Origin: CAITSH01 sp945892985
Lineage (GTDB): Bacteria > Pseudomonadota > Gammaproteobacteria > Burkholderiales > SG8-39
Assembly: GCA_945892985.1 (NCBI GenBank)
Contig: CAMDDU010000015.1
Coordinates: 27,489 to 91,488 of the forward strand
Direction: 5' to 3'
Length of the DNA: 64,000 nt
Shown: positions 1 to 8,444 of the stretch, piece by piece
How the letters are laid out: each line of letters starts with the position of its first letter
How positions within the stretch are numbered: position 1 is the stretch's first letter
The notes under the pieces: model-generated
Told to the model about the DNA's origin: nothing
What the model saw: only the letters and a program-made list of their open reading frames with translations
Database searches by the model: none
Position numbers and translations under genes: made by a program

Positions 1-387
1 CTTGGCCTGGTCGCCGGTAAGTGAGGACAGGAATTCGCGCGTGCCTGAGCGGGCAATGGTGCCTATATTGGCGATCACCTCCTCGCGCGACATGCCGATG
101 CCGTTGTCGGCGATGGTGATGGTGCGCGCGGCCTTGTCGAAGGCGACATGAATCTTCAGGTCGGCCTCATCACCATAAAGGGCCGGGTTTTCAAGCGCTT
201 CAAAGCGCAGCTTGTCGGCGGCGTCCGAGGCGTTGGAAATCAATTCGCGCATGAAAATCTCCTTGTTGCTGTACAAGGAATGAATCATCAATTGCAGCAG
301 TTGTTTGACTTCGGCCTGGAAACCGAGGGTCTCCTTGGCCGATTCCGGTGCGGATCCCTTGGCTGCGGTGCTGGCGGTGTCACTCAT
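1..387 (-). CDS. htpG: Molecular chaperone HtpG (Hsp90), N-terminal part, cut by window edge
   Basis: ATP-dependent cytoplasmic chaperone of the Hsp90 family. The 129 codons present cover the start of the GHKL ATP-binding domain. The segment around residues 40-55 contains YSNKEIFMRELISNASDA, the diagnostic Hsp90 helix with the conserved Glu and Asn of the nucleotide site. It is followed by DNGIGM, the second ATP-binding motif. The start ATG at 387 is preceded by AGGGAG at a suitable distance. An N-terminal leader of about 20 residues rich in Ser, Ala and Lys precedes the conserved domain, as in many proteobacterial HtpG proteins. The remaining roughly 500 residues lie left of the window. The gene diverges from azlC. 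Confidence 0.96.
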   Translation of the reverse strand, partial: MSDTASTAAKGSAPESAKETLGFQAEVKQLLQLMIHSLYSNKEIFMRELISNASDAADKLRFEALENPALYGDEADLKIHVAFDKAARTITIADNGIGMSREEVIANIGTIARSGTREFLSSLTGDQAK

Positions 388-527
388 GCAAAACTCCCTA
401 ATTTCCTGTTGTTTCTGATGGACTGGATGGACTATGTGAAGCAAATCAACTGAATGAACTGAATAAACTTGACGGCAAAGCGCCGGGCCGCTTGTTTAAG
501 CCCGACCACGGATAGCGCCAGTCGCGC

Positions 528-558
528 ATTATATTGGGTCGGGCCATCCGCGATTCAA
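528..558 (-). promoter_or_regulatory. Possible sigma-70 promoter for htpG
   Basis: On the minus strand TTGAAT (558-553) is followed after 19 bp by a perfect TATAAT (533-528), giving a 5' leader of about 135 nt before the htpG start at 387. The spacer is longer than ideal. No convincing heat-shock (sigma-32) -35/-10 pair was recognised. This is a motif reading only. Confidence 0.3.
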
Positions 559-655
559 GAGCCGCCGCCAGAGTCTTAGCCACCCTGCGCTACAATACGC
601 AGCCAGCCGCAACGGGCTGTTTTCCCCGATTTTTCCGTCAGCCACCAAACTCCGC

Positions 656-1387
656 TTGAAGCCAAGCTCGCAATTCGTCTCCGGTGCGAAAGCCACCATC
701 ATCGCCATGCCCGGCATCCTGTCCTGGGGGGTCATCAGCGGCGTGGCCATGGTCGGGGCGGGTCTGACGCCCTTCGCCGCCCTCGCCATGTCGGTGCTGG
801 TTTATGCCGGCGCGAGCCAGCTCGCCGCGCTGCAACTGATCAGCGCCGGGGCACCGATCGCGCTGGCTTTGTTGGCCGGTTTTGTCATCAACCTGCGCTT
901 CATGTTGTTCAGCCTGTCGCTGTCCTCCCACCTGCGCCACCTGCCCTGGTTAGGCCGTGCGCTGCACAGCTACGCCTTGTCTGACAACAGCTTTGCCGTT
1001 GCCATCAACGCCTTCCACAAGCACCCGAATGACCCGCAGCGCCATCAGTACCTGGCCGGCTCCTCGAGCATGGTCTGGATCGCCTGGCAGGTGGGCACCG
1101 GCGCGGGCATCGTCCTTGGCGCCAGCGTGCCGGCAAGCTGGTCGCTCGAATTCACTATCATCCTGACCTTTATCGCGCTGGTGGTGCCGCACATCAAGGA
1201 TCGCGCCAGCGTGGCCGCCGCCGCCACCGCCGGCATGGTCGCGCTGGCCACCGCCGGACTGCCCTTTCGCCTCGGCCTGATTGTGTCGGCCGTAGCCGCC
1301 ATAGGTGCGGGCATGCTGGCCGAACGCGGCAAGGCCGCGGCCCAGGCAGTAGAAACCAGACACCAGACACCAGACTCTAGACTCTAG
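656..1387 (+). CDS. azlC: AzlC-family branched-chain amino acid exporter, large subunit
   Basis: Inner-membrane permease that, with small partner AzlD, exports branched-chain amino acids or their analogues. The 243-residue product carries the family signature YAGASQ at about residues 50-55, followed by several hydrophobic segments (FVINLRFMLFS, LTFIALVVPHI and a C-terminal Ala/Val-rich pair). Length fits the family. The start is uncertain: TTG at 656 keeps the conserved N-terminal helix but has no clear ribosome site, while ATG at 707 would remove part of it. The C-terminus runs into a heptanucleotide repeat array, so the last dozen residues (ETRHQTPDSRL) are repeat-encoded and the stop codon lies inside the array. 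azlD starts 17 nt downstream. Confidence 0.88.
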   Translation: MKPSSQFVSGAKATIIAMPGILSWGVISGVAMVGAGLTPFAALAMSVLVYAGASQLAALQLISAGAPIALALLAGFVINLRFMLFSLSLSSHLRHLPWLGRALHSYALSDNSFAVAINAFHKHPNDPQRHQYLAGSSSMVWIAWQVGTGAGIVLGASVPASWSLEFTIILTFIALVVPHIKDRASVAAAATAGMVALATAGLPFRLGLIVSAVAAIGAGMLAERGKAAAQAVETRHQTPDSRL

Positions 1388-1407
1388 ACTCTAGACACCA
1401 GACAATG
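1352..1407 (+). repeat. Heptanucleotide tandem array across the azlC stop and azlD start
   Basis: Eight consecutive 7-bp units occur without interruption: GAAACCA, GACACCA twice, GACTCTA three times, GACACCA, and GACAATG, whose ATG is the azlD start codon. The azlC stop TAG (1385-1387) lies inside the third GACTCTA unit. Seven is not a multiple of three, so each gain or loss of a unit would shift the azlC reading frame and change the azlC-azlD spacing. Confidence 0.9.
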
Positions 1408-1731
1408 GATACCCTGACCATCTGGCTGCTCATCGCCGGCCTCACACTGACCAGCTATTCGTCGCGCGCATCGTTTATCTCGCTGCTCTCGGGGTTTGTG
1501 CCGCCGGCGCCGCTGCAGCGCGCGCTGCGCTTTGTGCCGGTGGCGATTTTTGTCTCGCTGGTGGTGCCCGAACTGCTGCTCAACGCCGGCCACATCCAGC
1601 TGTCGCTGGCCAACGCCAAACTCTTCGCCGGACTCACCGCCATCACCGTGGCATGGCACACGCGCAACACCCTTCTCACGCTGCTGGCGGGCATGGCCGT
1701 GCTGCACCTTGTGCGCATGCTAAACAGTTAA
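1405..1731 (+). CDS. azlD: AzlD-family small subunit of branched-chain amino acid exporter
   Basis: Small integral membrane partner of AzlC. The 108-residue length, four predicted hydrophobic segments, the N-terminal TLTIWLLIAGLTLTSYSSRAS and a central P-R-AL-RFVP motif (about residues 35-45) match the AzlD/YgaH family. Gene order azlC-azlD is the standard one. The start ATG is part of the last unit of the heptamer array, and no good Shine-Dalgarno sequence is visible, so translation may depend on coupling to azlC. Repeat-length variation would be expected to disturb this. Confidence 0.88.
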   Translation: MDTLTIWLLIAGLTLTSYSSRASFISLLSGFVPPAPLQRALRFVPVAIFVSLVVPELLLNAGHIQLSLANAKLFAGLTAITVAWHTRNTLLTLLAGMAVLHLVRMLNS

Positions 1732-1902
1732 GATACTTACGACCGCAGGATCAAGCCGCCGAACTTCGGCACGCCGGTACGGTCTTAGTCCTGGATGCAC
1801 CGAACCACCCCTTCTTTCCTCCTTCTTGCGCCCCCCCTGCTTACCCTCTCCTTTCCCCCTTTTTTTGTCAACGCAACAAGACACCACGACACCCGGAACG
1901 CC

Positions 1903-4674
1903 ATGAAACTTCGCCTGCCCTCCCTCCTTGCCATGCTGTCCTCGCTGGCCTGTTTTTCACTCGTCGGCACAGGCAACGCCCTCGCCCAGAGCGCCGGTCC
2001 GGTCAAATTCACAACGGTCGAAGGCATTTCCGAATACCGCCTCAATAACGGCCTGAAGGTGCTGCTGATGCCCGACGGCTCGCTCGACACCATCACCGTC
2101 AATGTCGTCTATCTCGTCGGTTCGCGCGACGAGGGCTACGGCGAGTCGGGCATGGCCCACCTGCTGGAGCACCTGTTGTTCAAGGGCACCACCCGCCACC
2201 CGGACGTCAAGGCCGAGTTCACCGCCAAGGGCGCGCGCTGGAACGGCACGACATCGCTCGATCGCACCAATTACTACGAAACCTTCACCGCCACGCCGGC
2301 CAACCTCGACTGGGCGCTCGAAATCGAAGCGGACCGCATGATCAATTCGCGCGTCTCCCGTGCCGACCTTGACACCGAAATGACCGTGGTGCGCAACGAA
2401 TTCGAGTCGGGCGAGAACAATCCCTTTGGCGTGCTCGGACAGCGCATGGCCGCCGCCGCCTTCATCTGGCACAGCTACGGCCGCTCCACCATAGGCGCGC
2501 GCTCGGACATCGAAAACGTGCCTATAGAACGGCTGCAGGCGTTTTACCGGCATTACTACCAGCCGGACAACGCGGTGCTGGTCATCGCCGGCAAATTCGA
2601 CGAAGCACAGACGCTGGCAATGGTGGCGCGCCACTTCGGCCCCATCCCCAAGCCGGCGCGCACGCTGCAAAAGACCTACACCGTGGAGCCGACGCAGGAC
2701 GGCGAGCGCAGCGTCACGTTGCGCCGCGCCGGCGACGTGCAAATCGTCTCGGCGCTGTATCACATCGCCCCGGGCGCCAGCAGCGACTACGCCGCCATCG
2801 ACCTGCTCACCGCCATCATCAGCAACGTGCCCGGTGGCCGCCTGCACAAGGCGCTGGTGGACGGCAAGCTCGCCACCTCCATCTGGGGCTATGAACGCCA
2901 GCAGCGCGAAGCCGGTTACGCCAGCTTTGGCGCCAGCCTGCGCCCGAACATGTCACTGGATGCCGCACGCGAGGCCATGCTCAAGGCGCTGGAGAACATC
3001 GCCACCGACCCGCTCACCGCCGACGAGCTCGAGCGCGCGCGCACGCGGCTGCTCAACGAAATTGAGAACATGCTCGCCAACACGCGCGCCTTGTCGACCT
3101 CCATCACCGAGTACATCGCCATCGGCGACTGGCGCCTGCTGTTCCTGCACCGCGACCGCATCAAGCAGGTCAGACTGGCCGAAGTACAGGCGGCCGCCGC
3201 GCTTTACCTCAAGGCGAGCAACCGCACGCTGGGTGTGTTCATTCCGACGACAAAACCGGAGCGGGCGGAGATTCCCGCCGTACCCGACCTCACACTCGCG
3301 CTCAAAGACTACAAGGGCAACCCTGAGGTCGCCGCCGGCGACGCCTTTGACCCGACCCCGGCCAATATCGAGCAGCGTGTAATCCGCCGCACCCTGCCCG
3401 GCGGCATGAAGCTGGTGATGCTGCCCAAGAAAACCCGCGGCGGCACCGTCATCGCGGCGCTGGGCATCCGCTGGGGCGACGAGCGCAGCAAGGAAAACCG
3501 CGCCACCGCCTGCGGCATCGCCAGCGCCATGCTGATGCGCGGCACACAAAAACACACGCGCGAGCAACTGCGCGACGCCTTCGACAAGCTGCGCGCGCAA
3601 GTGGGCATAGGCGGCGAAGGCGCATCCGTCGAGACGGTGCGCGCCAACCTGCCCGAGACCCTGAAACTGGTGGCCGAGGTGCTGCGCACCCCGTCCTTCC
3701 CGGAAAAAGAATTCGAACAACTGAAGCTCGCATCGCTGTCGGCGATCGAGACCCAGCGCAGCGAACCGGGTGCGCAGGCCGGCCTGCTGCTCGGCCGTCA
3801 CATGTCGCCGTATCCGCCGTCGCACTGGTTTTACATCGCCACGCTGGACGAGCGCCTCGCGCGCATCAAGGCGCTCACGCTCGATGAGGTGAAAAAATGC
3901 TACGGCGATTTTTACGGCGCATCAGACAGCGAACTGTCCCTTGTCGGTGACTTCGATCCGGAAGAAATTGCCAAGCTGGCGCAACAGCTTTTCGGCGACT
4001 GGAAAAGCCCGCAGTCCTACACGCGCATTCCCGGCCCTTACGTCGCCGTCCCGCCGATCGACCGCCTCATCGAGACCCCGGACAAGGCCAATGCGGTGCT
4101 GCGCGCCAGCATGAGCCTGAAGCTGCGCGACGATCATCCGGACTATGTCGCCCTCATCATCGGCAACTATCTTCTTGGCGGCTCGGCCGATTCGCGCCTG
4201 TGGCGGCGCATCCGCGAAAAAGAAGGCCTCTCCTACAGTGTCGGCTCCGCGCTTTCGGCCAGCGCCTTTGACGAGCGCGGCGAGTTCAGCGTATCGGCCA
4301 TTTACGCGCCGCAAAACCGCTCACGCGTCGAATCTGCGACAAAGGAAGAACTCGAGCGCGCGCTGCGCGAGGGCTTTACCAAAGAGGAGGTCGAGAATGC
4401 CAAGTCCGGCTACCTGCAGGCGCGCCGCGGTGCCCGCGGCCAGGACGGCGCCCTCGCCGCCCGCCTGGCGAGCTACGCCGTGCTCAAGCGCACCATGCAA
4501 TGGGATGCCGACTTCGACGCCAAGATCGCAGCACTCACGCCCGAGTCCATTCTTGCCGCGCTCAAACGCCACCTTGATTTCAGCCAACTGAGTTCAGTCA
4601 AGGCCGGCGACTTTGCCAAGCCAAGCGCTGCCGCACCGGCGACCAATCCGGGCAGCAGTGCTAAAGCGAAATAA
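1903..4674 (+). CDS. Secreted or periplasmic M16 (pitrilysin/insulinase) family zinc peptidase, two-domain
   Basis: Zinc metallopeptidase of clan ME that degrades peptides, probably in the periplasm. ATG 1903 gives 923 residues beginning with a Sec signal peptide (hydrophobic core about 6-25, cleavage after ALAQ). An upstream in-frame ATG at 1795 would add a 36-residue Pro/Phe-rich extension before the signal and is less likely. The inverted zinc motif HLLEH is at 86-90, and a downstream Glu in VVRNEFESGEN is the expected third ligand. The second half repeats the M16 fold (from about 490) but lacks HxxEH, as is normal for the non-catalytic domain. A GGSADSRLWRRIREKEGLSY-type motif is near the C-terminus. 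Single gene, with no partner M16 gene beside it. Confidence 0.93.
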   Translation: MKLRLPSLLAMLSSLACFSLVGTGNALAQSAGPVKFTTVEGISEYRLNNGLKVLLMPDGSLDTITVNVVYLVGSRDEGYGESGMAHLLEHLLFKGTTRHPDVKAEFTAKGARWNGTTSLDRTNYYETFTATPANLDWALEIEADRMINSRVSRADLDTEMTVVRNEFESGENNPFGVLGQRMAAAAFIWHSYGRSTIGARSDIENVPIERLQAFYRHYYQPDNAVLVIAGKFDEAQTLAMVARHFGPIPKPARTLQKTYTVEPTQDGERSVTLRRAGDVQIVSALYHIAPGASSDYAAIDLLTAIISNVPGGRLHKALVDGKLATSIWGYERQQREAGYASFGASLRPNMSLDAAREAMLKALENIATDPLTADELERARTRLLNEIENMLANTRALSTSITEYIAIGDWRLLFLHRDRIKQVRLAEVQAAAALYLKASNRTLGVFIPTTKPERAEIPAVPDLTLALKDYKGNPEVAAGDAFDPTPANIEQRVIRRTLPGGMKLVMLPKKTRGGTVIAALGIRWGDERSKENRATACGIASAMLMRGTQKHTREQLRDAFDKLRAQVGIGGEGASVETVRANLPETLKLVAEVLRTPSFPEKEFEQLKLASLSAIETQRSEPGAQAGLLLGRHMSPYPPSHWFYIATLDERLARIKALTLDEVKKCYGDFYGASDSELSLVGDFDPEEIAKLAQQLFGDWKSPQSYTRIPGPYVAVPPIDRLIETPDKANAVLRASMSLKLRDDHPDYVALIIGNYLLGGSADSRLWRRIREKEGLSYSVGSALSASAFDERGEFSVSAIYAPQNRSRVESATKEELERALREGFTKEEVENAKSGYLQARRGARGQDGALAARLASYAVLKRTMQWDADFDAKIAALTPESILAALKRHLDFSQLSSVKAGDFAKPSAAAPATNPGSSAKAK

Positions 4675-4850
4675 GCGCCTGCGCTTGAAATAAAAAACTG
4701 GGGACGCCCAATACAAGCAATCGCGAAGCAGGCGACATCCCCCTCTGCCGTAAAGGGCTGGCGCAGGATCAAGATACGCATAGAATCAGTCCTGCCGCCA
4801 CGGCACTTAAAGCGTGGCGATGCGTGCTGATGCGCGGTAAGTCCTTGGTC

Positions 4851-4871
4851 AGTGCTTAGTGCTTAGTGCTT
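4851..4871 (+). repeat. Three tandem AGTGCTT heptamers upstream of a hydrolase gene
   Basis: AGTGCTT occurs three times in succession (4851-4857, 4858-4864, 4865-4871), then degrades to AGCGCGT. It sits 25 bp before the ribosome-binding site of the gene starting at 4909. This is the second heptameric repeat in the first 5 kb of the window, with an unrelated unit sequence. Confidence 0.85.
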
Positions 4872-4908
4872 AGCGCGTAGCCGGCAAGTCGCAACAAGGA
4901 GAGCTATT

Positions 4909-6096
4909 TTGAGCAACACCCAGCCCCAGACATACGAAGTGCAGCCCGAGTGGGTCCATGTGCGTTTTTCCGAGGCCACGAGCTTCACCGAGGTCTATGG
5001 CTTTTCCGGCAACCAGGGCACGGTCAACCTGGAGGGCGTGCGCTATATGCCCAAGGGGCGTCCATCAAAAACCCTGGCCGTGTACATGCACCCCTCCTCG
5101 ACGCTGCAGCTATTGCCGATGCCGCGCGCGATGGCCGAGCACGGGGCGCATGTACTTTGCGCGGGCAGCCGCTACGCCAAGAACGACACACCCTTGATCA
5201 TGGAAAAGGTCGTGCTTGACCTGGGCGCCTACATTCGTCACGCCAAAGAAGTATGGGGCTACGAGAAAGTGCTGCTGTGTGGCTGGTCTGGCGGCGGATC
5301 GCTATCGCTGTTTTACCAATCACAGGCCGAAAAGCCCACCATCACCGCCACGCCCGCTGGCGATGCCATCAACCTGGCCGCAGCCGGCCTGATTCCCGCC
5401 GACGCGATGATTTTTCAGGCCGCGCATCTGGCGCGCGCCATCACGCTCACTGACTGGCTAGACCCGTCGGTGCGCGATGAAAACGATCCGGACCGGCGCG
5501 ACCCGGAACTCGACATCTACGACCCCCAAAACCCCAACCAGCCGCCATACTCAAGCGATTACATTACGCACTATCGCGCCGCGCAGCTCGCGCGCATGCG
5601 CCGGCGCACAGCCTGGGTAAAAGAAACGCTGGAGCGGCTGAAAAAACGCGGCGGTAACGAACTGGAGCGCGGCTTTGTCACCCATCGCACCATGGCCGAC
5701 CTGCGCTTCCTCGACCCGGGCATAGACGCCAACGACCGCAAGCCGCGCTGGTGTTACCTCGGCAACCCGGAAACCGTCAACAGCGGCCCCGCCGGCCTCG
5801 GACGCTATTCGAGCTTGCGCGCCTGGCTGTCGCAATGGTCGCTGGAAGATTCACGCGCACTCGGGCCGCTCTGCGCGGCATCGGTCACGGTGCCCTTGCT
5901 GGCGATAGAGAACACCGCCGATGACGCCGTGCCGCAACCGGACACCGGCCTCATACATGCCGCCGCCGCTAGTCGCGATAAGACTTTCAGGGCCATCAAG
6001 GGGGCGACGCATTATTATCAGGGGCAACCGGCGCAATTACAGCAGGCCCTGGCAAGCTGCCTCGACTGGATGGGCGAGCGAAATCTGCTCGATTAA
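4909..6096 (+). CDS. Alpha/beta-fold hydrolase, TTG start
   Basis: Probable cytoplasmic serine hydrolase of 395 residues; substrate unknown. The nucleophile elbow is GWSGGG at about residues 125-130 (LLCGWSGGGSLSLF), preceded by a strand and by a YMHPSS oxyanion-type loop near 65. A late Asp (ENTADDAVP) and a His (KGATHYYQG) near the C-terminus can complete the triad. The start is TTG at 4909, supported by AAGGAGAG at 4896-4903, and no nearby ATG is as well placed. The protein has an unusually long mid-section (roughly 180-290) rich in charged residues between the nucleophile and acid. It is a single gene, and a heptamer repeat lies in its leader. Confidence 0.78.
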   Translation: MSNTQPQTYEVQPEWVHVRFSEATSFTEVYGFSGNQGTVNLEGVRYMPKGRPSKTLAVYMHPSSTLQLLPMPRAMAEHGAHVLCAGSRYAKNDTPLIMEKVVLDLGAYIRHAKEVWGYEKVLLCGWSGGGSLSLFYQSQAEKPTITATPAGDAINLAAAGLIPADAMIFQAAHLARAITLTDWLDPSVRDENDPDRRDPELDIYDPQNPNQPPYSSDYITHYRAAQLARMRRRTAWVKETLERLKKRGGNELERGFVTHRTMADLRFLDPGIDANDRKPRWCYLGNPETVNSGPAGLGRYSSLRAWLSQWSLEDSRALGPLCAASVTVPLLAIENTADDAVPQPDTGLIHAAAASRDKTFRAIKGATHYYQGQPAQLQQALASCLDWMGERNLLD

Positions 6097-6206
6097 CCGG
6101 GAAAGCTGAGGGGCCGCGCCAGGCCCGCGCCTTCCCGCGCTTTGGACTAACATGGTCGTGACGACCCGCAAGCAATGCGGAGACGCCGCCCCAAACAGGA
6201 GGAACC

Positions 6207-6734
6207 ATGCCCATACAGTCGCTGCATCACGCCGCCTATCGCTGCAAGGACGCGCAACAGACGGTGGATTTTTATACCAAGGTCCTCGACCTGAAATTCT
6301 CCATGGCCATGGCCGAGAACAACGTCCCCAGCACCGGCGAGTTCTCGCCTTACATGCATATTTTCTTCGAGATAGCCGACGGCAGTTGTGTGGCGTTTTT
6401 CGAGCTGCCCGAAGCCCTGCCCATGGACCGCGACCGCAACACACCGGAGTGGGTGCAACACCTCGCCCTGCGCGTCGATGACGAGGCGCAGTTGCTCTTT
6501 TACAAGGCGCGTCTGGAAAAGGCCGGTTGCAGCGTCATCGGACCGACCGACCACACCATTTTTAAATCGATTTATTTCTTCGACCCCAGCGGCAACCGCC
6601 TCGAACTGACGTGCAATATCGACGCGCCGGTGGAACTGCGCAAACTCGCCGAGCTGAAGGATCCCATGCTCAAAGAGTGGAACACCACCAAACGTCCGCC
6701 CCAGCTGGCCGGCTTCGTGCACAAGAAAGCCTGA
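6207..6734 (+). CDS. VOC-superfamily protein (glyoxalase/dioxygenase-like)
   Basis: Vicinal oxygen chelate fold protein of 175 residues. Two beta-alpha-beta-beta-beta modules are visible. Candidate metal ligands are His in QSLHHAAYRC (about 7-8), His in EWVQHLALRVDD (about 86) and Glu in GNRLELTCN (about 133), the pattern of type I extradiol dioxygenases and related isomerases. Start ATG 6207 has a strong AGGAGGA site. The substrate cannot be deduced, and it stands apart from the catabolic cluster. It is followed by a decayed HbpS/GlcG-like fragment and a strong terminator. Confidence 0.85.
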   Translation: MPIQSLHHAAYRCKDAQQTVDFYTKVLDLKFSMAMAENNVPSTGEFSPYMHIFFEIADGSCVAFFELPEALPMDRDRNTPEWVQHLALRVDDEAQLLFYKARLEKAGCSVIGPTDHTIFKSIYFFDPSGNRLELTCNIDAPVELRKLAELKDPMLKEWNTTKRPPQLAGFVHKKA

Positions 6735-6760
6735 TCCCGCACCCGCCGTCCGCCGGCTTC

Positions 6761-6919
6761 CTGCTGCTGGACAGAATTACTCCGCAAGAAGGCGGGCTGC
6801 CGATTTTCGCCGGCAAGGAACTGGTCGGCGCGGTCGGCATCTCCGGCGCACCAGGCGGCGAAAAAGACACCGCCTGCGCACAGGCCGGCATAGACAAAAT
6901 CGCCAAAGGCCTTAACTAG
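6761..6919 (+). pseudogene. C-terminal remnant of a GlcG/HbpS-type (DUF336) heme-binding-like protein
   Basis: The reading frame ending at TAG 6917-6919 encodes GGLPIFAGKELVGAVGISGA followed by PGGEKDTACAQAGIDKI. This matches the hallmark end of the GlcG/HbpS (DUF336) family: GG-P---G-E-VGA-GVSGA, then D-ACA-AG. Only about 50 codons are recognisable. No start codon or ribosome site lies between the upstream VOC stop and the conserved block, and the frame upstream runs through the VOC gene as nonsense. It is interpreted as a deletion remnant whose original terminator survives at 6971. Confidence 0.7.
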
Positions 6920-6970
6920 AAACAAGACCGGCTACAGCGCCGGCCACAAATCCGCGCCCGGGATTAAGAC

Positions 6971-7000
6971 GGGGGCGGGAGTTCCCGCCCCCTTTACTTT
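6971..7000 (+). terminator. Rho-independent terminator
   Basis: A perfect 10-bp GC-rich inverted repeat (6971-6980 and 6983-6992, GGGGGCGGGA and TCCCGCCCCC) with a 2-nt spacer is followed by TTTACTTT on the plus strand. It ends the VOC / HbpS-remnant transcript and separates it from the convergent kinase gene. Confidence 0.85.
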
Positions 7001-7032
7001 CGACTGTAAACTCTGGACCCTGGGTCCCGCAC

Positions 7033-8328
7033 TCACGCGAGGGCTCGGGTATTGGCGATCCGCAACCGGTCGGCAAGATTGCGCACCAGCGTGCGCATCA
7101 GTTGCAACTGCGCCCCGGCGCTCACCTGCATCAACGCAAAAGGCCGGAATTCCGCCAGCAGGCATTCTTGCAAGGCCACCACCGTGGCTTGACGCGGCAC
7201 CGAGCCGCCGTAGATATAGGCGATCTCGCCAAATATTTCGCTCTGTCCTATGGTATTGAGCAGATGCCCCTCGCGCGTCACCCGCACCTCGCCCGCGGCA
7301 AGAAAATAAACACTGTCGCCCTCGTCGGCTTCATTGAGGATGACCGTGCCGGCGGCCACCCGCGACCAACGCGCCGCGCGCGCCAGTTCCCAAACTTCCG
7401 AATCCGAAAGTTCGGCCAGGGTTTCGCATTGCTTCAACGCGACATACCGTTCGCTGTCCGATATCACCTCGGGCGCCGTCACCAACCGTGCGGCGCGCGC
7501 CAGATCCAACGCGAATTCATCGTAATAGTCGTAGCGATCGAGCGGCTTTTTCTGCAAGGCCTTCAGCACAATGGCATCCACCTCCGGCGGAATGCCCGCG
7601 CGCAAGCTGCTCGGCGCCGGCGGCGTCTGGTGCAGGATTTTTTGCACCAACATTTCAAGACTGCCCGCGGTAAAGGGCTTTTGCCCGGTGAGTAACTCAA
7701 AGAGCACCACGCCCATGGAATACATGTCGCTGTGATAAGTGAGCTCCCCCCCCTCGATCTGCTCCGGTGACATGTAATAGGGCGAGCCCATGGCCACGGT
7801 CTGCACCGACTGGCTGCGCCGCAGGAAGGCGGCGCCAAAATCGGCGATTTTCACCTCGGTACCTTTGACGACCATGATGTTTGCGGGTTTGATGTCGCGG
7901 TGAAAAATCCCCTCCTGGAACGCGTAGTCGAGCGCGCCGCAACACTTGAAACCCACCTGCATCACATCGCCGACCGGCAACAGCGTCTCCGGACTGGCAT
8001 GCGCCGCAAGATCACCGCCCATCACCAGTTCCATGGCGATGTAGCCCGCATCCGCCTCGACCACGGCTTCAAGAATGCCGACGATGTGCGGATGACGCAA
8101 CTTGCCCGCAAGCGAGGCCTCATTGAGAAACTGCGTGCGGTACTCAGCGCCGAACTCCGCATCAAGGAACAGGGCGGGGTCAATCGTCTTGAGCGCGACT
8201 TCGCCGCCGGAAAACGTGTCGGTCGCAAGGTAAACGGTTCCGGTCGCGCCTTTACCGAGCAGCCTCTGCACTTCGTATTTGCCGATCCGCAGCTCCAGGC
8301 CAGGATCAATCGGGTTTTCCGACACCAC
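7033..8328 (-). CDS. Serine/threonine protein kinase fused to a cyclic-nucleotide-binding domain
   Basis: Hanks-type kinase of 431 residues. Visible motifs are the Gly-rich loop GKGATG (25-30), the ATP-anchoring Lys47 in VALK, catalytic HRDIKPAN (Asp145), DFG (163-165) and SPYYMSPEQ of the activation segment. After about residue 300 comes a CNBD-type module with ILNEADEGDSVYFLAAGEV and a GEIAYI phosphate-binding-cassette-like segment, ending in RLRIANTRALA. No transmembrane segment is seen, so it should be cytoplasmic. The start is GTG (8328 or the adjacent GTG at 8325) behind a GGGGGGAA stretch. Known kinase families and known CNBD families are joined here, so nucleotide control of the kinase is an inference. 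No phosphatase or FHA gene is adjacent. Confidence 0.88.
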   Translation of the reverse strand: MVSENPIDPGLELRIGKYEVQRLLGKGATGTVYLATDTFSGGEVALKTIDPALFLDAEFGAEYRTQFLNEASLAGKLRHPHIVGILEAVVEADAGYIAMELVMGGDLAAHASPETLLPVGDVMQVGFKCCGALDYAFQEGIFHRDIKPANIMVVKGTEVKIADFGAAFLRRSQSVQTVAMGSPYYMSPEQIEGGELTYHSDMYSMGVVLFELLTGQKPFTAGSLEMLVQKILHQTPPAPSSLRAGIPPEVDAIVLKALQKKPLDRYDYYDEFALDLARAARLVTAPEVISDSERYVALKQCETLAELSDSEVWELARAARWSRVAAGTVILNEADEGDSVYFLAAGEVRVTREGHLLNTIGQSEIFGEIAYIYGGSVPRQATVVALQECLLAEFRPFALMQVSAGAQLQLMRTLVRNLADRLRIANTRALA

Positions 8329-8444
8329 TTCCCCCCGCGCCGGGTGTAGCTGCGGCGCCGTTTCAAGTCGCTTTTGAGTTCTGCAGGTTACAGGGGATCA
8401 GAGATTTTTGTCACCCCGGCTCGCCGTCGCCAGATTGCACTGGA

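Noticed and set aside
1352..1407. Possible CRISPR-like repeat
   Set aside because: Units are 7 bp and contiguous with no spacers; a simple tandem repeat.
6611..6919. 102-codon frame as a complete small gene
   Set aside because: Its first 40 codons overlap the VOC gene out of frame and only the last 50 resemble a protein family; treated as a remnant.
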